Shown: positions 16,684-25,454 of the stretch, in pieces
How positions within the stretch are numbered: position 1 is the stretch's first letter
How the letters are laid out: each line of letters opens with the position of its first letter
Assembly (NCBI RefSeq): GCF_050589625.1
Contig: NZ_JBNGOP010000015.1
Span: 62,001-126,000 of the forward strand
Source of the DNA: Pelagihabitans sp947500445
Lineage (GTDB): Bacteria > Bacteroidota > Bacteroidia > Flavobacteriales > Flavobacteriaceae
Direction: 5' to 3'
DNA: 64,000 nt
Notes under the pieces: generated by a model
Databases searched by the model: none
Told to the model about the DNA's origin: nothing
Seen by the model: the letters and a program-made list of their open reading frames with translations, nothing else
Made by a program: the position numbers and the translations under genes

Positions 16684-17469
16684 ATGATTCCAAGAATACA
16701 ACTATTCGAGTTCGAAGACCTAAAAAAATGTCCGGAAATTTTGCGTAACTATCTCACCGACTTTTTGGAACATATTGCGGTAAGGTTTCGTTTTTATGAC
16801 GATCTGATACCGGTTCTGATAAAAACACTTCATCATTACGAGCCCCTTCATCTGGTCGATATCGGGTCCGGCGGAGGTGGCGGAATGTTTGCGATCTATC
16901 AGGCATTGCACCCACGCTTCGATTCCCTTAAAATTACCTTGACCGATCTCTATCCAAATATCGATGCCTTTGAAAAACAACAGCGGCGTTCGAATGGGGC
17001 CATTCATTTTGAAGCGGATTCGGTAAATGCGACCAACGTACCAAAGCGCTTGTCCGGTTTCCGGACCTTGTTCCGGTCCTTCCATCATTTCGACCCCCAA
17101 CTGGGCAAAGCCGTATTGCAGGATGCAATCGATAAAAAGCAGCCCATCGGAATTTTTGAAATTCAAGAGCGTTCTCTAAGCTTTTTACTTTTTTTTGCTA
17201 TCATTTCTCCGCTGCTCGTTATATTGATGACACCTTTTATAAAACCGTTCAGCATCAAGCGTCTTTTTTTTACCTATTTTTTACCGGTGGTCCCATTTAT
17301 AGTTTTATGGGACGGTACCATTACCGTTCTTCGAACATATACGCCGGAAGAACTGAGGATCATGGTACGGGAATTGGAAAATTCCGATGATTTTCATTGG
17401 GAAATCGGTAAAGTTGGTGCTGGTGTAAAAATGGTCTCTTTTTTAATTGGAAAACCTAACACAGCATAA
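16684..17469 (+). CDS. Class I SAM methyltransferase-like protein with membrane segments
   Basis: 261 residues. Motif I of Rossmann methyltransferases is clear, LVDIGSGGGGGMF (about 57-69). It is followed by the acidic residue ending strand 2 (LTDLYPNID) and a motif resembling the class I post-II region (TLFRSFHHFDP). Unusually, two hydrophobic segments (about 167-186, FLLFFAIISPLLVILMTPFI, and about 194-209) sit where soluble enzymes have strand 5 and helix E. A C-terminal strand (VGAGVKMVSFLIG) closes the domain. It probably methylates a membrane-associated or lipid substrate (inference). The next gene on the strand is a LuxR-tailed regulator 102 bases on. Confidence 0.75.
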   Translation: MIPRIQLFEFEDLKKCPEILRNYLTDFLEHIAVRFRFYDDLIPVLIKTLHHYEPLHLVDIGSGGGGGMFAIYQALHPRFDSLKITLTDLYPNIDAFEKQQRRSNGAIHFEADSVNATNVPKRLSGFRTLFRSFHHFDPQLGKAVLQDAIDKKQPIGIFEIQERSLSFLLFFAIISPLLVILMTPFIKPFSIKRLFFTYFLPVVPFIVLWDGTITVLRTYTPEELRIMVRELENSDDFHWEIGKVGAGVKMVSFLIGKPNTA

Positions 17470-17571
17470 AAAAATGTGAAATGATGGTCCATGGTACGCC
17501 ATAGCAACCGAGACAGAGGTCATACATCGTTTTGTTACCTTTTGCCAAAACACTTTTAACACTTCCTTACT

Positions 17572-19299
17572 TTGAACATAAACGGTATCCCAACGCTTAT
17601 CCTATGCCTATTCCTATTCGGAACATTAGGCCTTGAAGGCCGACATTTACGCACGGAACGCACCAAGGATAGTTTAGCCCTTATAACGGTGATCCAACAT
17701 TTCGAATCTCGAAAAAGCCGCGACCTGGACTCGTTAAAGACGGTATTGGCCCAATCGTTGGAAAAAGCAAGAAAACTCCATAGCACTTACTTTGAAAAAT
17801 CCTTTTTGATCGGACTTTCCACCACCTATAGCGACATCGGGGGAACGGATAATTACGCCAAAAGTATTGCATACGCCATGGAGGCCCTTACCCTTGGAAA
17901 ACACATTGCAGATGGGAAAACGGAGTTTAACGCACTGATTCAACTGAGTAGTGTATATAGGCGCTTGAACAATCTTCCAAAAGCATTGACCTATGGAATA
18001 CGTGCGGTCCGAATTTCAAACAACACCGAACGCTTTCAGGATCTTCATCGGGGCATGTCGCGCGGAAACCTGGGCAACCTCTATTTCCGTTTACAACTGT
18101 ATGACTCCGCAATCGTTTATTTAAAAAAAAGCAAAACAATTCTTCGACCGCTAAACGACCGTTTGGCAAATGCAGCGGCCAACAATATTGGTACGTGTTA
18201 TATGGAACTGTCCCAAATACCTTTGGCAATACCCTATTTTGAAGAGGCATATGCGGGCTATGAAGAAAACGGTCAACAGCTCTATGTCGCCATGGTGGCG
18301 GAAAATTTAGGAAACTGCTACCTCAAATTGGCATCGTACCATACGGCAGAACGCCATCTGTCGGAATCGTTTCGCCTTGCGGAACAATTGGGATCAAAAC
18401 GACAACAGATGCGATCGGCCATTTACCTCAGCAAATTGTATAACGTTTTGGATCAAACCGATAGCGCGCTATATTATGTCGATTTAGTCGGGCGCACCAT
18501 AGACTCCCTTGGAACATTGGACGAAAAGTACGAGTACATTAAACAACGGGAACGTCTTCTCGAAAAAACGAACGATTCGGTAGCTTCGCAACTCAAGTAC
18601 CACAAATGGGCACTTCGGTTAAAGGACAGTCTGGAAAAACACGAAAACATCCCTAAAACCACTTCCTTATTACTAAGTGCCAAAGAGGTATCCAAAACAA
18701 TACAAATTTCACGGTTCGAAAAAAAGTTGAACGGAAAAAAACGTGTCATTTTAGTCATAGGCTGTGGTATGGCCATATTGGGTATATACCTATTCTTTGT
18801 GAAAAGGAAACATGTTCAAAAACAGCGAAAAGCGACTCGAAACCTTAACTCCGTCATTTCCGAAAAAGAGCGCCTAAACCGAAAGGTGACGCGTTATTCG
18901 GCATCCATGTCCGTAAATAATGAAATGATGGACCGTCTTTCATTAAAGTTGAACGAAATTGTAAAGGAAGAACGCATATCGGAAAAAACAAAACGTCTTA
19001 TACGGGCCACTCGAAAAGATATCGGAAGTAATTTGAAAACAAATCAACTATGGGGGGAGTTCTTCGCCCAATTTGAAGAAACGCATCCGGGTTTCACCAA
19101 ACATTTGGTCACTATTTATAACGTAACCCCGACCGAGCTTAAAATATGCTGTTTTCTAAAAATGAACATTTCTTTAAAGGACATGGCCAGCATGATGCAT
19201 ATCCAATATGCCAGTGTTCGCCAGGGACTGTTTCGTCTCAAAAAAAAACTGGGCCTGCCGAAAGATCAAAGCGTTTTCGAATTTATACATTCCGTTTGA
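17572..19299 (+). CDS. TPR-repeat membrane protein with C-terminal LuxR-type HTH
   Basis: 575 residues from a TTG start, chosen because it gives a signal peptide (GIPTLILCLFLFGTLGLEG) and no upstream ATG is in frame. Tetratricopeptide-like helical repeats fill about 60-340 (for example NIGTCYMELSQIPLAIPYFE, NLGNCYLKLASYHTAERHLS). One membrane helix (about 388-407) is followed by a coiled coil (about 408-450) and a C-terminal helix-turn-helix (about 520-575, LKICCFLKMNISLKDMASMM). This is the common flavobacterial one-protein sensor, with periplasmic TPR sensing and cytoplasmic DNA binding. Its C-terminal domain is closely similar to that of the regulator at 34501-35553. Confidence 0.85.
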   Translation: MNINGIPTLILCLFLFGTLGLEGRHLRTERTKDSLALITVIQHFESRKSRDLDSLKTVLAQSLEKARKLHSTYFEKSFLIGLSTTYSDIGGTDNYAKSIAYAMEALTLGKHIADGKTEFNALIQLSSVYRRLNNLPKALTYGIRAVRISNNTERFQDLHRGMSRGNLGNLYFRLQLYDSAIVYLKKSKTILRPLNDRLANAAANNIGTCYMELSQIPLAIPYFEEAYAGYEENGQQLYVAMVAENLGNCYLKLASYHTAERHLSESFRLAEQLGSKRQQMRSAIYLSKLYNVLDQTDSALYYVDLVGRTIDSLGTLDEKYEYIKQRERLLEKTNDSVASQLKYHKWALRLKDSLEKHENIPKTTSLLLSAKEVSKTIQISRFEKKLNGKKRVILVIGCGMAILGIYLFFVKRKHVQKQRKATRNLNSVISEKERLNRKVTRYSASMSVNNEMMDRLSLKLNEIVKEERISEKTKRLIRATRKDIGSNLKTNQLWGEFFAQFEETHPGFTKHLVTIYNVTPTELKICCFLKMNISLKDMASMMHIQYASVRQGLFRLKKKLGLPKDQSVFEFIHSV

Positions 19300-19777
19300 A
19301 CACTACGGAAAATTATCCCTCTGGAACTTCCCAAAAAATGGAATACCGTTTCCCTCCTCAGAAATTTGAGCCCAATACCAGGCCAACAATTGTGATGCCC
19401 AAAACCAAAATAACATCCTGTTTTAGGGTAAATAACACTGAAACAGCTTATTAAAGGCATTGTTACAACTACTTTCGTTCACTTCTTCAGTGCAGTACAG
19501 GCCAAAACCCTTAGCGAATTCGACCATATTTGTTTCGTCGGCCAGGTATGTAAAAAACGACATGTGCAAAAACGAAACGTGCAAAAAAGTGCGGTTGTTT
19601 TACTGCCCCGTCGGGTGAAACGCCCTGTGCCGATTTACTCCACCATTTTGACCGTTACCAACCATGGACCGAAGCTTTAAAAAGCCTAAGCCTACAAACA
19701 TCTGCCCAAGAAATTTTACGACGGAGAACTACTAATAAATCCATATAAGAACATCATTCATTTAATACTATATAACC
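19300..19777. other. Intergenic region before the secreted-protein operon
   Basis: 478 bases. It contains a short tandem similarity (CGAAACGTGCAAAAA preceded by a near copy near 19560) but no supported gene or clear promoter box. The next gene starts at 19778. Confidence 0.4.
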
Positions 19778-20875
19778 ATGAGAACAAAAAAAAGGTTACA
19801 GCTATTGACGGTATTCGCAATAGCAATGCAAAGCACAATAATTGGATTCGCTCAGGAAGGGAACATGGAAACCGCTACGGCTATGGACTATAGCGGTCCA
19901 AATGGAAACGAAATGTACCAAGAAACCAACAGTGAAACATTCGACTCCCATGCCGTAACTGCCGCTCTGCCCAAGCCATTGGAAAAACGACCGGAGGCAA
20001 AAGCGGCACCGAAAACGACAAAACGAAGAAAAGTGCAGCGGGGAGACTTTAGAAAAAGTATTGCCAACGCGGCGAAGGCAACAGAGACCTACCGGGTACT
20101 GGGAGAAGATCGCGGCGTACTGGTCTTAGGAAATACGGGTGCAAACCGCAGTCCCGGCAGTAGTTTTGGTAAAATCGACTTTTTCCATGGTGGGACCTAC
20201 AATACCACGTTTGCCTCCATATTTGCCGCTCGGGCCGGGCTGAACAAAACCGGAAAGTTGTATTTCCAAACTCGGGACGGGGGGAATTTGGAAACGCGAA
20301 TGGTAATCACGGAAAATGGTAATGTAGGTATCGGCAGATCGGCGCCCGGTGTGCGTTTGGATGTCAACGGTAGTGTACGATCCAAAGCGGGCTACCGCGT
20401 CGGCGAGTCGTCCTTTAACAAGGATCAAGGTGGAGCACTGGAGCTTCGCGGTGAAAACGCCTCTTCAACACCTTACATTGACTTTACCAGAAGTGGAAGC
20501 GGTGATCGAGATGCACGCCTTTACCTTAGAAACCGAGAACAGTTGGTATTGGACGGGTCAAAGCTAATTTTAAGGGACGGGTTTATTGCCAAATCCGGAA
20601 TTATAAAACTTAACGTGTTCGCGGACTTTGTGTTTGATAAGGATTATGATTTGCCTACGCTAGAAGAAGTTGAGGACTATATTAACAAAGAAGGGCACCT
20701 ATCGGAAATCCCATCTGAAGCGGAAGTGCTTGCGAACGGTTTGGATATGGGAATGATGGATGTAAAACTACTGCAAAAGGTGGAAGAGTTAACACTATAC
20801 ATGATCGAACTCAACAAACAGGTGAAAACCCTCCAAAAAGAAAATCAAGAGTTGAAGAAAACGTTAAAACAATAA
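19778..20875 (+). CDS. Secreted protein with tail-fibre-like repeats and C-terminal coiled-coil trimerisation domain
   Basis: 365 residues. A signal peptide (1-25, IIGFAQ) is followed by a low-complexity linker and a beta region. That region carries the ENGNVGIGRSAPGVRLDVNG motif (about 170-195) common in Bacteroidota tail-fibre-like proteins. The C-terminal 95 residues have the typical signature VFDKDYDLPTLEEVEDYINK, then HLSEIPSEAEV, MGMMDVKLLQKVEELTLYMI and a terminal coiled coil. In related proteins this resembles an intramolecular chaperone or trimerisation end. It probably forms trimeric fibres at the cell surface (inference). It is the first gene of a tight three-gene unit (4-base gap, then an overlap). 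Confidence 0.8.
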   Translation: MRTKKRLQLLTVFAIAMQSTIIGFAQEGNMETATAMDYSGPNGNEMYQETNSETFDSHAVTAALPKPLEKRPEAKAAPKTTKRRKVQRGDFRKSIANAAKATETYRVLGEDRGVLVLGNTGANRSPGSSFGKIDFFHGGTYNTTFASIFAARAGLNKTGKLYFQTRDGGNLETRMVITENGNVGIGRSAPGVRLDVNGSVRSKAGYRVGESSFNKDQGGALELRGENASSTPYIDFTRSGSGDRDARLYLRNREQLVLDGSKLILRDGFIAKSGIIKLNVFADFVFDKDYDLPTLEEVEDYINKEGHLSEIPSEAEVLANGLDMGMMDVKLLQKVEELTLYMIELNKQVKTLQKENQELKKTLKQ

Positions 20876-20879
20876 ACAT

Positions 20880-21386
20880 ATGCCAACTACTAGAGAACGT
20901 ATCAAAAGTAGAACAAGGTGCGGCATGCGAAAAATGTTGCCCATTACGATACTGGCAATGGGGCTTTTATATATGAACCAAACGACTGCACAACAGGCTC
21001 AAAACACTTCTTTTGAGGGTTGTGAAACACCCCAACTTCAAATAGGGGTTCGTGATGCGGTAATTATCGACAGCCCTACCTTGACCATCATAGCGATGTC
21101 CGAAGAATCGGGTGCCAAAGCTGATTTTTCGAGCAAGGATGCCCCAAAAGTCATTGTGTACCCAAACCCAGTTAGAAATGAACTTACGGTAGCCACTTCT
21201 TCGGAAAATCCCGTAAAACGTACTGTTTTTCAAGGGCTTGATCAAAAGACCTTTGGCGTACGAATTGCCAGAAAAACCGAAAATACCGTTACCTATAGCG
21301 TGGCACACCTGCCTACGGGCACCTACATTGTTCGGATTTTTTTTAGAAACGGAACTTCCTTAACCAAGAAAATTATTAAGCTATGA
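20880..21386 (+). CDS. Small secreted protein with T9SS type A sorting domain
   Basis: 168 residues from the first ATG. The ATG at 20925 (MRKMLPITILAMGLLYMNQT) gives a better signal peptide and is the likely start. The short mature region (about 40-90) is followed by a type A C-terminal sorting domain: VIVYPNPVRNELTV, then SVAHLPTGTYIVRIFF and SLTKKIIKL. This domain directs export through the type IX secretion system and is then cleaved. The mature peptide is very short (about 50 residues), so this may be a small matrix or partner protein for its neighbours. Its TGA overlaps the next ATG by four bases (ATGA), implying translational coupling. Confidence 0.85.
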   Translation: MPTTRERIKSRTRCGMRKMLPITILAMGLLYMNQTTAQQAQNTSFEGCETPQLQIGVRDAVIIDSPTLTIIAMSEESGAKADFSSKDAPKVIVYPNPVRNELTVATSSENPVKRTVFQGLDQKTFGVRIARKTENTVTYSVAHLPTGTYIVRIFFRNGTSLTKKIIKL

Positions 21387-24300
21387 AAATGAATAACTTT
21401 AAGGGATTGCTTTTCGCAATTGGAATTCTCTTACTACTACCTTCAGGAGGTCATTGTCAAAGAGACGGCGATGCCCTTATCCCTAATCCGCTTCAGAACA
21501 AAGTATTGACTTCTGGTTTCGGTTTTACCGGAAGCAGTGTAAATACATCACTTGGAAAGGGCAACTTGTATCAGGACACTCAGGGCAACCAAGTTATTCT
21601 TATACAGGACGGTCTTGGTGGAGCCATCATCAAAGGAGACATTAACAACCCGAATGTGAACGCGATTACCAACTATATCGAAGTTAGTCTGTCGGGTTTA
21701 TCAGACCTTAGTGCCAAACTTTATTTTGGCTGGCAATTGGAAAATACAGATCAAAATATCACAGGGGTCGATATAACCAATCAGAGAGCCGATGTAAAAC
21801 CGGGTATTTATGAAGAGGGGCTTGAGTATGGAGCACACATAAAAGGAAAATCCACGGTGTTGGGTTTTACAAGTGCACCCAATGGATTTTTAACATCTGG
21901 CGACAATGGCTTTGTATTGGCCCCAGTAGCGGCACAAGCTACTATCTTCTATAACGCAGTTTCAGATGTTGCAGGTACGAGGAATAATGGTGTAGATCCT
22001 GTTAAAATTTTCGCGGGACTATCGGTTGCTCCCGGTTTTATTGGAAAATCTGGTTCAGTATTAAGAGGTATAATCGATTCCCCGGAAAGTATCGACATAC
22101 AACAACTCGCACTATTATCTACATTTTATATAAAAAACGTAGCTAACGTAGTTGGGGCACAAACAGGTGATGTTGTTTTTGATATGTCGGCACAAACTTT
22201 TGATAGGGGTGTTGTTATTGGATTTTACCAATTATTCAACAAACCCACGATAAAAGGTAAACTGAGCATTGATAGTCAAACCTCTTTTAATTTAGATGCT
22301 TATTCCAACGGAACCATTCAAAACAAAACACTGGGAAAATCCTTCAAGTCGGGGGCCAACGCTCCCGGAAACTATAATGGTTCCGACCTTGCAGCACTTA
22401 TTTTTGACGAGGTAACCTTCGATTTTTATGGTTCGACCGTGCGTTTCAACAACGTAGATGATAATGAGGTGCGCGTGGATGGTGTTTCCATGAGTAAGAT
22501 TTCAGCTGCCATAGGCTTAGAAAAATTTCGGAAAGAGGCGGGAGATCTTTATAAGGATTTTGCCGATATAAAAACAAACACCTACGAAACTACTGTCGAC
22601 GATATTACCAGAAATGTAGCGACCGGCGCACGAATTCCATCGAATATCAGTAGTAGCAATAATGCTTCCATTAAGTTTGCACCTTTGGCAAGTTCGTTTA
22701 CCAACGCTACAAATTTTGAGATAGATCCCAACTTTAGCTTTCCAAACAGTTTTAATAGTCTAAATACTTCAACAGCAGGGCGAACATTCGATTTTAACCC
22801 GGCGCTATTGACCCTGGATCCGTATGTGAGTTTCACCTTTACCAGTAGTACTATTACTTTTAAACCTGATTTGGTCCAGGGGAAAAATGGTTTTGAACTT
22901 GTACGGGTACCCGAACTTTCATTTGCACCAAACGATATAGCGTCCTTTGACTTTTGGAAATCGTATAATGGTGAGTATCCGTATTCCAATGATGCAACGG
23001 AGGTTTTTCGTGAGGTATTCCATAGTAAAACGGATACTTTGCAGCTTTCCGATGTACCCATGAGCATCTCTCAAAATTCTTATATGGAAATCTCTTACAA
23101 TGCGGCAACGACTGCCAAACGGCTTATAGAGGACCTGATACGATCAAGGAACCCTTTCGAAGCGTTGGGAAACAAGTGGCTTTCGTTGCTCCAGGAAAAG
23201 AACCCCGAACTGTATGATCGCCTGATTGAAAGCACAACAAAAGGCACACTTAAAAAAGATTTTGATCCGGATAAAATTGCAATCGTACCAAAACTTGACT
23301 TTACCCTTGAGATTACCCCGCGCTTAAAGGTACGGGACAATAAAGATGGACAGGGACAACAGTTTTTAAGGATGGAATATGATATCACCACCATTCTTAA
23401 GGAAGCGGTGTTACAGCTTGCCTACGGGGACACCTGTGAAATGGTTCCATTAAAAGGACTTGCCATGGACCAAACGGAACTTTCATACTTACAGGAAGCC
23501 TGGGGAGCCGATACCGATGGTGATGGCATCATCGACAGCGGCTATTTGCCTTGGTTGCAAAAGATCATGAAAAATGCGGCGTATGAAACCGAAATCGCTA
23601 TGGAACTTGGCCTTGATAATAGTTTTAAGCAATTAAATTTAGCATTGTTGCCGGCCTCTTTAGCACAACAACTAAAAAAGGATATCGACAAAGGTGAAAC
23701 CGCTTTGCAGCCAAAATCCGATTGGTTGACCCATACCAAAACGGTTGTTAAATCAGAAACATTACGCGATGACCATTTAGATTCTTCTAAAGAATCCAAT
23801 ACCGCCTTGGGCAAAAACGTTTATAACGAAATGGTATTCAACAACCTCAATCTGGAAGTCTCCTTTTTGCCGTCCGTAATTGAAGGGAACCTGATTTATT
23901 CCCAACAGGAAAAAGTGGAGCGTGAGTCCGAAAAAACAGGGAAGATAAACGCGGGACAAGTAGCGACATCCATAGTTTTTGAAGGTGTCAATTATTTCAA
24001 CAAGCCCAATTATATGCTAGCGGCACAAGAACACAGTGGTATTTTTACAATCAAAAATACCTCTAACGCGACCCTAACCAACCAAAGGGTAATTGTTACG
24101 GTAAAGGCACCCAATGATGTAGGCTTTTTCAATGTAGCCAGTGAAGTTATTTCTTCACTTGGAAAAAACAAAAGTGTAGGTCTGGTTTTTGAATATACCC
24201 CTACTTCTTTGGGGACACATGAGTTTCGTTTGCACAGTTACGACGATTTTGGGCAGGTATTGGGAAGAAAGAGCATTACGGTTACCGATAAGCCCGATAA

Positions 24301-24556
24301 GGCTTTTGATCTTGGCCCGTATTGTGACCTTTCCGTAAACAGCTACGAAAGTATAACTGCGAATGATGGCCTGCTAAAGCTTGGAAACACGGTAAGAGTA
24401 GCAAACTTGATAGAAAACAGGGGGTCGCTGACCCTGAAGGCCACCAAATTGATCGAATGGGCTCCAGGTTTTGAGGCAAAAGCCGGTGCCACTGTAAGTG
24501 CCACTATTGTTTCTTGTAACGGTATTAAAACGGCGGTACAAAACACTTTTGATTAG
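21383..24556 (+). CDS. Very large secreted protein of unknown function (third gene of fibre operon)
   Basis: 1057 residues, possibly starting at the second ATG (21389). A signal peptide (about 1-25, ending GGHCQ) is followed by about 900 residues of beta-rich sequence with no family I recognise. This includes one Asp-rich calcium-like loop, ADTDGDGIIDSGYLP (about 712-726). An Ig/CARDB-like domain (about 880-975, SGIFTIKNTSNATLTNQRVI) precedes a final domain (about 985-1050) with ITANDGLLKLGNTV and IEWAPGFEAKAGATVSATI. That final domain is a repeat-like cap frequent on flavobacterial secreted proteins. No type A sorting signal is seen. Translation is coupled to the T9SS protein. A strong terminator follows at 24630-24673. 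Confidence 0.8.
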   Translation: MKMNNFKGLLFAIGILLLLPSGGHCQRDGDALIPNPLQNKVLTSGFGFTGSSVNTSLGKGNLYQDTQGNQVILIQDGLGGAIIKGDINNPNVNAITNYIEVSLSGLSDLSAKLYFGWQLENTDQNITGVDITNQRADVKPGIYEEGLEYGAHIKGKSTVLGFTSAPNGFLTSGDNGFVLAPVAAQATIFYNAVSDVAGTRNNGVDPVKIFAGLSVAPGFIGKSGSVLRGIIDSPESIDIQQLALLSTFYIKNVANVVGAQTGDVVFDMSAQTFDRGVVIGFYQLFNKPTIKGKLSIDSQTSFNLDAYSNGTIQNKTLGKSFKSGANAPGNYNGSDLAALIFDEVTFDFYGSTVRFNNVDDNEVRVDGVSMSKISAAIGLEKFRKEAGDLYKDFADIKTNTYETTVDDITRNVATGARIPSNISSSNNASIKFAPLASSFTNATNFEIDPNFSFPNSFNSLNTSTAGRTFDFNPALLTLDPYVSFTFTSSTITFKPDLVQGKNGFELVRVPELSFAPNDIASFDFWKSYNGEYPYSNDATEVFREVFHSKTDTLQLSDVPMSISQNSYMEISYNAATTAKRLIEDLIRSRNPFEALGNKWLSLLQEKNPELYDRLIESTTKGTLKKDFDPDKIAIVPKLDFTLEITPRLKVRDNKDGQGQQFLRMEYDITTILKEAVLQLAYGDTCEMVPLKGLAMDQTELSYLQEAWGADTDGDGIIDSGYLPWLQKIMKNAAYETEIAMELGLDNSFKQLNLALLPASLAQQLKKDIDKGETALQPKSDWLTHTKTVVKSETLRDDHLDSSKESNTALGKNVYNEMVFNNLNLEVSFLPSVIEGNLIYSQQEKVERESEKTGKINAGQVATSIVFEGVNYFNKPNYMLAAQEHSGIFTIKNTSNATLTNQRVIVTVKAPNDVGFFNVASEVISSLGKNKSVGLVFEYTPTSLGTHEFRLHSYDDFGQVLGRKSITVTDKPDKAFDLGPYCDLSVNSYESITANDGLLKLGNTVRVANLIENRGSLTLKATKLIEWAPGFEAKAGATVSATIVSCNGIKTAVQNTFD

Positions 24557-24629
24557 TTTTGGACCACTGACGAAGAATAAAGAGCGGCCATATGGGAGTT
24601 GGTTGTAGTCAACAATAGATTCGCAACCG

Positions 24630-24673
24630 GCACAAAAAAGGGCGACATCATACGATGCCGCCCTTTTTTGTGC
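24630..24673 (+). terminator. Strong terminator of the fibre operon
   Basis: GCACAAAAAAGGGC (24630-24643) pairs perfectly with GCCCTTTTTTGTGC (24660-24673), and the inner CATC and GATG also pair. The T-run is inside the right arm, the usual form of a rho-independent terminator. It follows the stop at 24556. Confidence 0.85.
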
Positions 24674-25401
24674 CCATTATTTAATTGCGTTTTTGGATAT
24701 CGGTATAAAACAAAACCAACTCGAAAGGGAGCATTCCCTTACCACTATCGTTTTTCTGCTAGCGTTCAAGAGAATTTTTTGAAGCTCTTGGGCAACTAGG
24801 GCTTCACAATATTCCATTGCTCTTTTTTAAATCCTGACCGAAAAGGTGAAAACTGCGAACAGGATTAACGACAGATACCAACCGCATTTCTTTGCAGCCC
24901 TGAATCAAGTCTCGTTTAAAGTTGCCTTACAAATACCCTTTCAGCGTAACGATAACGTATTTCTTTCCTTAAAACGTACTATAAATGATGAATAGCAGGC
25001 ATTATAACACGGTAAATCTTGATCGATCTTTATGGGGTATAGACCTATTTATCCCTGCTCAAGCACAGGCAAAAAAACCAAAAGAAGATTGTATTTGCTT
25101 ACCAATATGGGCCTACATAGGGGAAGAACCGGTACGACCATTTGCAATCAAAAAAATGACGTAAGCGGTATTAAACATTGGCACGATACGTTTAGGGTAT
25201 TTGCCTTAGAACGGACTATCGGAACAAAAACAACGACCTGTCGCCAGTATAAAAATACCTTCATACCATTGCGCTATGAAATCAACTGCGGCTTAGTATT
25301 ACTTACACCATATGCGCTTATGTAATATGCTGTTTTCGAGAGAATGAAATACTGCAATAAAGCGTGTGCGCTTCAATTGAACACTTGTTCGGAACAAAAA
25401 A

Positions 25402-25434
25402 AAACCGTAGCAACAGCATTCGTCGCTACGGTTT
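25402..25434 (-). terminator. Terminator of the frameshifted carbohydrate-binding gene
   Basis: AAACCGTAGC (25402-25411) pairs with GCTACGGTTT (25425-25434). Read on the - strand the stem is followed by a T-run (AAAAAAAAA on the + strand at about 25396-25404), 20 bases after the stop at 25455. Confidence 0.85.
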
Positions 25435-25454
25435 CTTCGCAAACCAAATCCCCG

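Larger units (their letters stand above)
24557..25454. other. Intergenic region between two convergent secreted-protein loci
   Basis: 898 bases. Terminators sit at each end (24630-24673 for the + strand operon, 25402-25434 for the - strand gene). The middle holds only frames without coding character, such as a 97-codon frame at 25032-25325. Confidence 0.5.

Noticed and set aside
19146..19454. 102-codon frame over the end of the TPR/LuxR gene
   Set aside because: Mostly overlaps the real gene in another frame and has no supporting signals.
25032..25325. 97-codon + strand frame in the gap after the fibre operon
   Set aside because: Amino-acid composition is not coding-like and it lies between two terminators; no promoter or family.
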